Origin: JAAYAY01 sp964429355
Lineage (GTDB): Bacteria; Planctomycetota; Planctomycetia; Pirellulales; Thermoguttaceae
Length of the DNA: 31,009 bases
Assembly: GCA_964429355.1 (NCBI GenBank)
Contig: CAYSCH010000071.1
Coordinates: 1 to 31,009, forward strand
Direction of reading: 5' to 3'
How positions within the stretch are numbered: the first letter of the stretch is position 1; the number at the start of each line of letters is the position of its first letter. This document shows, one piece after another, positions 25,112-31,009 of this stretch. The notes under the pieces are model-generated. The model was given only the letters and a program-made list of their open reading frames with translations. It did no database searches and was not told where the DNA came from. A program made the position numbers and the translations under genes.

Positions 25112-26182
25112 TCATTTCGTCTTCCTTGGTATTCCTGTGGGATCCAAAAATCGCTCTTCGCCGGGCAAATTCCAGACAGCCCCTTCCAGGTCGACTTCCC
25201 TGAGAGAAGCGGCTGCTTCTTCCGGTATCACGGGATTGATATAGAACCCCGTTCCCCATTCGAACCCAGCCGCGCGCGTCAAACTCGGCATAATCTCTAT
25301 ATGCCAGTGATAATGGGCGAGCTCCTGGGTGTCAAAGGGGGCCGTATGAATGATGTAATTGTAGGCGGGCTTGTCGAGCGCCGTTTCGATTTTTCCAATC
25401 ACCTGGCGGACGACCCCCGACAGTTCATCGATCCCGTTCTTCTGGATGTTCTCGTAATGGCTGGAATGGGTCTTGGGTAAAATCCAGGTCTCAAATGGGA
25501 ATCGACTGGCAAAAGGGCAGAAGGCCACGAACCCGGGAGCATCCACCACGATCCGCTTTTCGGAGGCCAGTTCCTGCTGAATCATATCGCAATAGACACA
25601 TCGTCCGCGGAAATTATGGAATTCCAGCGAGCCGGTCATCTCCTCCCAGACATTGATCGGCACGATCGGGGTGACGATCAGTTGGCTGTGGGTATGTTCC
25701 AGCGAGGCCCCCGCGGCAGCCCCCACGTTCTTAAAAACCATGCCGTAGACCAGGCGGGGGTCCTTCTTCAGGTCCACAAGGCGATCGCGATAGACCCGCA
25801 GAACCTCGCGAAGCTGTTCCTCCGTGAGTTGCGATGTGCTGACGATGTGCTGGGGAGACTCGATGATCACTTCGTGGGCACCAACCCCCTGCATCATGTC
25901 GTAGATGCCCTCTCCCCGTTTCTGCAGCTCCCCTTCGATTTCGAGTGCTGGAAATTTGTTCGGCACAACGCGAACCCGCCAACCTTCCCGGTTGGGCTGG
26001 GACCCCGGATTGCGATAGGCGAGGATCTCCCCGGGGGTGTTATCCTCGTTACCTTCGCAGAAGGGGCAGAATTGTCCAGGTCGGACTCGCGGCGACGTCT
26101 CAAAATCGTAGGGGCGTTTGGCGCGGCTCTCCGCCACAATCACCCACCGTCCCACAATCGGGTCTTTGCGTAAATCAGGCAT
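25112..26182 (-). CDS. galT: GalT-family galactose-1-phosphate uridylyltransferase-like protein
   Basis: The 356-residue HIT-superfamily nucleotidyltransferase begins MPDLRKDPIVGRWVIVAESR. It has a zinc-type CPFC (39-42) in GQFCPFCEGNEDNTP, and the nucleophile motif GASLEHTHSQ, where His165 should form the uridylyl intermediate (the classical motif is HPHGQ). A second CVYC pair and HYHWHIEIMP follow. The classical role is exchange of UMP between UDP-glucose and galactose-1-phosphate. The HTHSQ form and the position beside GH57 and GlgA make an ADP-glucose phosphorylase-type role possible as well. The frame is open upstream to 26377, but family sequence begins at ATG 26182. The ribosome site is weak (GAG about ten bases upstream). 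Confidence 0.85.
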   Translation of the reverse strand: MPDLRKDPIVGRWVIVAESRAKRPYDFETSPRVRPGQFCPFCEGNEDNTPGEILAYRNPGSQPNREGWRVRVVPNKFPALEIEGELQKRGEGIYDMMQGVGAHEVIIESPQHIVSTSQLTEEQLREVLRVYRDRLVDLKKDPRLVYGMVFKNVGAAAGASLEHTHSQLIVTPIVPINVWEEMTGSLEFHNFRGRCVYCDMIQQELASEKRIVVDAPGFVAFCPFASRFPFETWILPKTHSSHYENIQKNGIDELSGVVRQVIGKIETALDKPAYNYIIHTAPFDTQELAHYHWHIEIMPSLTRAAGFEWGTGFYINPVIPEEAAASLREVDLEGAVWNLPGEERFLDPTGIPRKTK

Positions 26183-26529
26183 TCTCGACACTCGATTCGA
26201 AGGTCTTGCGCCGGCCGGTTCCTCAGCTGGAAAACCGGGGCTCGCTGCGTTCGATGGCGAGGCACTGAGCAGCGAAGTGGGCCACCACTGCATGTTGATT
26301 GTGCGCTTTCTTCCGCCTCTTACCAAGCTCGGATCGAAGAAATCACGGCTGCGCCAGCCGCCAGGATCGGCAACCACCGAGAAGCGGAGCTTTCAGAAGC
26401 GGGGCTGCCCCCCGGATCTCTTCACGAGATCCGGGGGGCAACGAGATCCCCTGCCTGAACTGTCCCACGCCAGGCCCAGTCTGCTACAATGGGCACTCGA
26501 TCGCTCAACCGAAAAAGGAGCAGGCAACC
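26183..26529. other. Divergent intergenic region between galT and GH28-like genes, with a strong hairpin
   Basis: This 347-bp region holds the starts of both neighbours. It contains a perfect 15-bp inverted repeat with a five-base loop at 26406-26440, and a TACAAT box at 26485-26490 that could be a -10 for the GH28-like gene; no good -35 was seen. The AGGAG at 26516-26520 is the ribosome site for ATG 26530. Confidence 0.6.
26406..26440. promoter_or_regulatory. Perfect 15-bp hairpin upstream of the GH28-like gene
   Basis: Arms 26406-26420 and 26426-26440 (TGCCCCCCGGATCTC and its exact complement) enclose TTCAC. There is no T-tract on either side. If transcription begins upstream of it, it would be a leader hairpin; otherwise it may be an operator. 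It is not obviously a terminator, because both neighbours diverge from it. Confidence 0.7.
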
Positions 26530-27954
26530 ATGGTTCTCTTGGCAAGGATTCCTTTCATGGCACACAGAGTCTCCGCGGCCTTCGTGGCGGCAGCCCTCGC
26601 CGTCTGCACAATGACGGCATCGGCCCAGGTCGTCACCTACCCTGCACCCGAAGGCGAAACGTTGTCGGCCGATTATGAAGTCTGGGCCGACGGACAGAAA
26701 GTCGACGTCTACACGGCCCGAACGCTGGACCCGCCCTTCGCCGGCAAACAATGGGACTACGGCGGGCCCTACAGCTTCGCCAACTTCGACATGGCCGGCC
26801 AGGTCACCGTGCGGATCACCTCGAAGCGGTCGCTTCGCGATACCATTCTCCGTCCCAACTCGGCCGGCGTTACCCCCAAGATCGACGACGACCACACGCT
26901 CACGATCCGACTCGACGGGCCGCGAAAACTGAGCATCGAACCGGAAGGCAGGAAGGGCCCACTTCTCCTCTTCGCCAATCCGCTCGAAGCCAGTCCGCCC
27001 AAACCGGATGCCGAGGGCGTGGTGTATTTCGCCCCTGGTGTGCACAAGCCCGGCAAGATCGAGATCCACTCGGGCCAGACCCTCTACCTGGCGGGAGGGG
27101 CTGTCGTCAAGGGCGGCATCATCGCCGAAGGCGACAACATCAAGATCTGCGGCCGTGGAATCCTCGACGGCTCCGACTGGGAGTGGCGCAAAGGGCCCAC
27201 ACCTACCGTGGTTGCCATCCACGGCGCGAACGTGGAGGTGACCGGCATTACCATCCGGGGCGCATCCCACTGGACGATCGTCCCGCGGGACAGCCGCAAC
27301 GTGACGGTCCGAAACGTCAAACTCTGCAACAGCCGCGTCCAGAACGACGACGGCATCAACCCCTGCAACTCCCAGGACGTGCTGATCAGCGATTGTTTCA
27401 TCCGCAGCGACGACGACTGCGTGGCCATGAAGGGCCTGACCTTGGATGGCGAGAACAACAACGTGGAACGGGTCACCGTCGAGAACTGCATCCTCTGGTG
27501 CGATCGGGCCCGCATCTTCCTCCTCGGCCACGAAAGCCGGGCCGAGTACATGCGCGATATCTCCCTGCGCAACCTCGACATCATCCACTTCACCATGACA
27601 CCGTTTCTCTTCGAGCCCGGTGAAGACATGCGGCTTCAGCAGGTCACGGTGCAAGACATCCGCATCCACGGAGAAGGCCAGCGGGAACTGATCCGCCTTC
27701 GCCCCGTCGTCAACCAGTACATGCGCAAGCAGGTTCCCGGCTTCGTGGCCGACATCCGTTTTGAAGACGTCACCCTCACCGGCTCACCCGGCGAGTATCT
27801 CGTTCAGCTCATGGGCGCCGACGCCGAACACAACGTCGAGAACGTGGCCTTCCAGAATGTGACCGTTCTGGATCAGCCTCTCACGGCCGACTCGAAAAAC
27901 GTGCAGATCGGCGAGCACGTCGAAGGGGTGAAGTTCGAGAAGAACGCCCCCTGA
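26530..27954 (+). CDS. Exported GH28-like (polygalacturonase-type) beta-helix glycosidase
   Basis: The 474-residue protein has a signal peptide (hydrophobic AAFVAAALAVCTMTASA, cleavage near SAQ) and an N-terminal beta region, then a right-handed beta-helix of repeated short strands (VEVTGITIRGASHWTIVP, NVTVRNVKLCNS). The GH28 signature appears as NDDGIN (Asp274) and SDDDC (Asp295, Asp296); their 21-residue spacing equals that of fungal polygalacturonase Asp180/Asp201. The GHG element appears as LGHES (His334). The R-I-K motif of true polygalacturonases was not found, so the substrate may be something other than homogalacturonan. ATG 26530 is chosen because AGGAG lies nine bases upstream and the signal peptide follows; the frame is open from 26299. 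It converges on the NIPSNAP gene with a 19-bp gap. Confidence 0.85.
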   Translation: MVLLARIPFMAHRVSAAFVAAALAVCTMTASAQVVTYPAPEGETLSADYEVWADGQKVDVYTARTLDPPFAGKQWDYGGPYSFANFDMAGQVTVRITSKRSLRDTILRPNSAGVTPKIDDDHTLTIRLDGPRKLSIEPEGRKGPLLLFANPLEASPPKPDAEGVVYFAPGVHKPGKIEIHSGQTLYLAGGAVVKGGIIAEGDNIKICGRGILDGSDWEWRKGPTPTVVAIHGANVEVTGITIRGASHWTIVPRDSRNVTVRNVKLCNSRVQNDDGINPCNSQDVLISDCFIRSDDDCVAMKGLTLDGENNNVERVTVENCILWCDRARIFLLGHESRAEYMRDISLRNLDIIHFTMTPFLFEPGEDMRLQQVTVQDIRIHGEGQRELIRLRPVVNQYMRKQVPGFVADIRFEDVTLTGSPGEYLVQLMGADAEHNVENVAFQNVTVLDQPLTADSKNVQIGEHVEGVKFEKNAP

Positions 27955-27973
27955 TGACTCCGTCAGCCAGTTC

Positions 27974-28738
27974 TCACTTCGTCGGCGAATAGTCCGTTGC
28001 CTTCATAAACACCGACCTCACGCCGCCCTCCACGGTCAAAGGCCCCCCCGCCTTCTCTTCCGACGCCTTTTTCGCGGCGACCCACTCCGGATCGGCGCGG
28101 AATGCGTCAAAGGAGGCCTGGGCCGCCTCCGGACTGGCATGCCCGAGCAGGTAGATCAGCTTTTCGCCCGCCCCCGGCTGACCCTCGAGGGGACACCAGT
28201 ATCCCATTTGTTCCATTCCGTGCCGTTTGAACAGCTTCACCGTGTGATCGCGAAATCGGGCGTTCAGACCTTCCAGGTTGCCCGGAGAAGCCGTGTACGT
28301 CCGCAACTCGAACACCCGTTTCTCGGCTACTGACGGCTTGATCTCCGGCGAGTAATCGGTCGCGACAAGCTGGACCGATTCCACCTTCTCGACGATCGTC
28401 CCATTCGCCTCGGTCTTTTTTCGTACCTCCTGCCACTGGGGATCTGCGAAGAATTCCTTCCAGGCCTTCTCGCGGGCCTCCTGGCTGGGGAAGGCCAGCA
28501 GGTAGATCAGCACATTCTCCGTGTTGTCGATCGGCATCCAATAACCGATGCTCTTGAGCCCGTGCTTCTCGAACAGCGGCAGCGCGTGGTCCCGAAATCG
28601 GGCGTTCACATCGTCCAGCCGCCCCGGCGCCGCGTAGTAGGTGCGAAGTTCGTACACGGGCGTCTCCTTTTCTGCGGCCGAAACAAAACCGGCCACCGCC
28701 AACACGAAGGTCAACGCGAAAATCCCTCTGGTCTTCAT
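27974..28738 (-). CDS. Exported protein with two NIPSNAP domains
   Basis: The 254-residue protein has a signal peptide (MKTRGIFALTFVLAVAGFVSA) and two tandem NIPSNAP-type ferredoxin-like domains. The repeats are visible as VYELRTYYAAPGRLDDVNARFRDH (about 28-51) and VFELRTYTASPGNLEGLNARFRDH (about 142-165). Each is followed by a GYW...P and IYLL strand (SIGYWMPID / QMGYWCPLE; LIYLLAFPS / LIYLLGHAS). Both end in an ATDYSP motif. NIPSNAP folds belong to the dimeric alpha/beta barrel group; their chemistry is not established. GGAG precedes ATG 28738 by about eight bases. It is the last of three minus-strand genes after the XylR-type regulator and the CBM9-like gene, 186 bp from the latter. Confidence 0.93.
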   Translation of the reverse strand: MKTRGIFALTFVLAVAGFVSAAEKETPVYELRTYYAAPGRLDDVNARFRDHALPLFEKHGLKSIGYWMPIDNTENVLIYLLAFPSQEAREKAWKEFFADPQWQEVRKKTEANGTIVEKVESVQLVATDYSPEIKPSVAEKRVFELRTYTASPGNLEGLNARFRDHTVKLFKRHGMEQMGYWCPLEGQPGAGEKLIYLLGHASPEAAQASFDAFRADPEWVAAKKASEEKAGGPLTVEGGVRSVFMKATDYSPTK

Positions 28739-28924
28739 GGCATTGCTCCGCGAAAATTGTCACTGTAGGAAAACCACCCAGAAACCTACCACAACGGACG
28801 CAGTTTTCGTAGCTGTGCCCACCGTTCCGGCCCTGAATCCAGCAAGAAACCTCTTCTTTGGCCAGCCTGCCTCCTGCTATCAGTGGCCATCAACGGTTGT
28901 TCGCGATTCCTCTTCTTTCCTCAC

Positions 28925-29578
28925 TCAAAACACATCGCTCAACAACCGCAACCTCCCAAACGAGCCCGGCACATGAAAATCCGGCTCCGCGGTCTGCGGA
29001 TCGACCCAACTGATCCAGCTCTCCGCCCACTCGGCGCCGGCCGCGTGCCGAAATTCCGCACGGTAGATACCGAACTTGATCTCCAGACCTGGCCGCGGCG
29101 CTGGGAATCCCAGCGACTGAAAGGCCGTCCAGGGAATCCGCCCTTCCACGCAATAGCCCCCCTCCACCGACCGTCCGGCTGCCTCCAAGCCCGGAAAAGA
29201 CCAGGAGAAGTCCATTTGCCGGTAATACGAGGCCCGATAGTCGAGCACCCGCCCCAGGGGATCGATCTCCAGGCAGAAATACTCGGACAGCTCTGCATCC
29301 AGGGCAAAGAACAACTCCGCGCGATCCTCGCGGACCACGTCTTCCTTGCTCCGGTAGTCCCGGGCGAGAACGACGTCGGTATCTTCCACCCGAAACGCGA
29401 AACAAAGTGCCTGCCTGTCGAACAATGCCCGAAACTCCGTCCGCGGAGCCGGACGGTCTTCCCAGGGAAAGGAAAACCCCACTTCGAGGTTCGCCTGTTC
29501 CCACGCCGTTTCGTCCAGGATCCCGTCCACCGTGATCCCCGCGTCCGGCACACACACGGCTTCATAAACCTTCGTCAT
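28925..29578 (-). CDS. CBM9-like carbohydrate-binding protein
   Basis: This 217-residue protein has no signal peptide and one beta-sandwich resembling family 9-like carbohydrate-binding modules. Landmarks are ITVDGILDETAWEQA (the D-G-x-L-D-E-x-x-W start of this fold), ALFDRQALCFAFRVEDTD, REDRAELFFALD, and EGRIPWTAF with LGFPAPRPGLEIKFGIYRAEF. WISWVDPQTAEPDFHVPGSFG closes the domain. Stand-alone proteins of this type are common in planctomycetes and are presumed to bind sugars or take part in polysaccharide use. The ATG at 29578 is preceded by GGAGGG at good spacing; an upstream in-frame start at 29662 would add 28 residues encoded by repeat D, which argues against it. It follows the XylR-type regulator on the same strand by about 85 bp. 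Confidence 0.82.
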   Translation of the reverse strand: MTKVYEAVCVPDAGITVDGILDETAWEQANLEVGFSFPWEDRPAPRTEFRALFDRQALCFAFRVEDTDVVLARDYRSKEDVVREDRAELFFALDAELSEYFCLEIDPLGRVLDYRASYYRQMDFSWSFPGLEAAGRSVEGGYCVEGRIPWTAFQSLGFPAPRPGLEIKFGIYRAEFRHAAGAEWAESWISWVDPQTAEPDFHVPGSFGRLRLLSDVF

Positions 29579-29608
29579 CTCGATCCCTCCATCATTCCAA
29601 CAAACAGC

Positions 29609-29653
29609 CCTGCGGGATTCCCGGAAGAAGGTGATAGTCACCTTTCTTCTCCC
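29609..29653. repeat. Interspersed repeat D, copy 2
   Basis: This 45-bp element matches 15339-15383 at 39 of 45 positions and has the better dyad, AAGGTGA-TAG-TCACCTT. It fills most of the space between the regulator stop and the CBM9-like start, where a processing site or regulator site could lie. Confidence 0.85.
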
Positions 29654-29663
29654 CACCGGCACG

Positions 29664-30845
29664 TCAATGCCTGGTCTCTCGATTCCCGGTGCGATACTGG
29701 CCCGGGGTCTGGCCGGTCACCCGCTTGAAACTGCAGCACATCGACTCCATGTAGTCGAAACCTGCCAGTTGCGCAATCTTGGCCAGAGGATAATCGGTCA
29801 TCGACAACAGATGCCTCACACGCTCCAGCCGCACGCGCAGGATCTCGGCTTTGGGTGATCTTCCCAGCAGACGCGCGAACCGGCGTTCCAGCGTACTCCG
29901 CGACATCTCGACATGCTCGACCACGTCGCTCACCCGGATGCCGTCACACGCGTGACCGCGGATGAAGTGAACCGCCGCAGCCACGTCAGCGTCGCCGATG
30001 GCCACGATGTCGGTCGACGGCCGAGGCACCACACCCAGGGGCTCCACGCGGATCGGCTCCGCCGGCGGCACCTCGCCATCCAGCAGCCGATCCAGGAGAC
30101 CGGCCGCCTGGTAGCCCACTCCTTTGCAGTCCTGTTCGATACTTGTCAGCGGCGGATGGCATAACTCGCAGATCAGCTCGTCGTTGTCCACGCCGATCAC
30201 CGCCAGTTCCTCCGGCACGGCAATGTTCTGGTCGCTCGAGGCCATCAGCACCTGGTGGGCACGCAGATCGTTGCAGGCCATCAACCCGACCGGCTTCGGC
30301 AGCGACTTCACCCAACTCGCCACCGTCTCCTCGCACCGCAATTCATAATCTTCGGTCGCGGAAATGAACGACGAGCCCGACTGCCGCGGGTTGTCGTACA
30401 CGTGGACCTCGTAACCGGCCCCGTTCAAGTACTCGACAAAACACTCCCGCCGGGCCTCGGAGGAATAGACCCCCGGCAGGCCGCAATAGGCAAAATGCTC
30501 GAGTCCTCGCTCGATCAGGTGATCCGCGGCCAGATGGGCGATGGCGCGGTTGTCGGTGATCACTCCCGGAATCCCATCCGTGCTGCGATGCTCGAACAAA
30601 TCCACGACCGGCACACCCAGTCGCCGAATCGCCTTGAGAAGCTCTTCGTTCTCGATCCGGGCAATGATCCCATCCCCCTGCCAACTCTTGAGCCAGCCGG
30701 GGGGACCGTCGCACAACCGCCGCTCGGTCTGGTAGATCTTCCAGGTTTCGTGGGCCTTCACATAATTGGCAATCCCGGCGAGCACCCCCCGCCCGTAGGC
30801 TCGGGACCATTCGATCAACAGGGCAATTCTTCGCCGTTCAGCCAT
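29664..30845 (-). CDS. XylR-type transcriptional regulator (LacI-like sensor plus AraC DNA-binding domain)
   Basis: The 393-residue regulator starts MAERRRIALLIEWSRAYGRG, typical of the xylose-regulator type. A periplasmic-binding-protein-like sensor occupies residues 1 to about 275 (VPVVDLFEHRS, GVITDNRAIAHLAADHLIERG, GLMACNDLRAHQVL, LAVIGVDNDELICELCHPPLTSIEQD). An AraC-type double helix-turn-helix follows at about 285-385 (IRVSDVVEHVEMSRSTLERRF and YPLAKIAQLAGFDYMESMCCSFKRVTGQTPGQYR). It should sense a sugar, perhaps xylose or a relative, and switch on the genes next to it. The neighbours make control of the CBM9-like gene and possibly the NIPSNAP and GH28-like genes likely. An upstream ATG at 30866 adds seven residues; neither start has a clear ribosome site, but family sequence begins at 30845. 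Confidence 0.92.
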   Translation of the reverse strand: MAERRRIALLIEWSRAYGRGVLAGIANYVKAHETWKIYQTERRLCDGPPGWLKSWQGDGIIARIENEELLKAIRRLGVPVVDLFEHRSTDGIPGVITDNRAIAHLAADHLIERGLEHFAYCGLPGVYSSEARRECFVEYLNGAGYEVHVYDNPRQSGSSFISATEDYELRCEETVASWVKSLPKPVGLMACNDLRAHQVLMASSDQNIAVPEELAVIGVDNDELICELCHPPLTSIEQDCKGVGYQAAGLLDRLLDGEVPPAEPIRVEPLGVVPRPSTDIVAIGDADVAAAVHFIRGHACDGIRVSDVVEHVEMSRSTLERRFARLLGRSPKAEILRVRLERVRHLLSMTDYPLAKIAQLAGFDYMESMCCSFKRVTGQTPGQYRTGNRETRH

Positions 30846-30893
30846 GATCCCGCCAAACCGCAGCATTCAGTGGCCCAGTGGTTCGCTCCTACC

Positions 30894-31004
30894 AGAGACT
30901 GCCGAAAAAGCCAGTTCCGTTGACGCAAGTCCTTGTTCTTCGTCGTCTCGTCGACCGGGAAATAAGGACTTACGTCGAGTCCGGGCACTTTTTCAGTGAT
31001 CTCT
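30894..31004. repeat. Long imperfect inverted repeat at the right edge
   Basis: The arms 30894-30938 and 30959-31004 pair imperfectly, with the best-matched parts GCAAGTCCTT / AAGGACTT and GCCGAAAAAG / CTTTTTCAG. The loop is about 20 bases. It lies upstream of the regulator start and continues to the window edge. It resembles palindromic intergenic elements rather than a gene or terminator. Confidence 0.6.
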
Positions 31005-31009
31005 GCCGG

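Noticed and set aside
26422..27669. 415-codon open frame on the minus strand
   Set aside because: Antisense to the GH28-like gene, with no family motif.

Overview
The window looks like planctomycete chromosomal DNA, probably from the Pirellulales/Thermoguttaceae side of the phylum. The evidence is: a DUF1559 pseudopilin with an FTLVE leader and an H-x9-DG type C-terminus; Tat-exported Gfo/Idh/MocA and amidohydrolase proteins; PQQ-type beta-propeller proteins with W-P-x-x-R-G-P starts; an XylR-type LacI/AraC regulator; a double NIPSNAP protein; a WecA-like transferase with a cytosolic C-terminal extension; high GC; and wide intergenic spacing. A run of ten Ns at 798-807 marks a draft or metagenomic assembly. 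The assignment is by recognition only, since no search was run.

Layout. (1) 105-6543, all on the minus strand: an envelope polysaccharide region. In transcription order it holds a FixJ-type regulator with an altered receiver domain, an exosortase, a fused Wzz/BY-kinase chain-length regulator, and a WecA/MraY-family sugar-phosphate transferase split by the gap. Its intergenic spaces carry several copies of short GC-rich interspersed repeats. (2) 7375-9501, minus: a secreted DUF6259 glycosidase-like protein between two long non-coding stretches. (3) 10372-17899: a double PQQ-like beta-propeller protein, a Tat-exported Gfo/Idh/MocA oxidoreductase, a 40-residue lysine-rich small protein, a secreted dienelactone-hydrolase-like enzyme, and a convergent Tat-exported amidohydrolase of the sugar-lactonase type. 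(4) 18603-26182: glycogen synthase GlgA (plus), a GT9 heptosyltransferase-like enzyme (minus), the DUF1559 pseudopilin (plus), a GH57 glucanotransferase/amylase (minus) and a GalT-like nucleotidyltransferase (minus). GlgA, GH57 and GalT suggest alpha-glucan storage metabolism. (5) 26530-30845: a secreted GH28-like beta-helix enzyme (plus), facing a minus-strand group of an XylR-type regulator, a CBM9-like protein and a double NIPSNAP protein.

Taken together this is a carbohydrate-centred region: capsule or exopolysaccharide export with exosortase, glycogen synthesis and remodelling, and exported enzymes for plant or algal polysaccharide breakdown. I see no tRNA, rRNA, CRISPR array, transposase, phage gene or obvious defence system. 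The most unusual items are the receiver domain with Glu at the phosphorylation site, a diverged 107-bp duplication of wecA-like sequence beside the assembly gap, the unlisted 40-residue gene, and several families of palindromic intergenic repeats.
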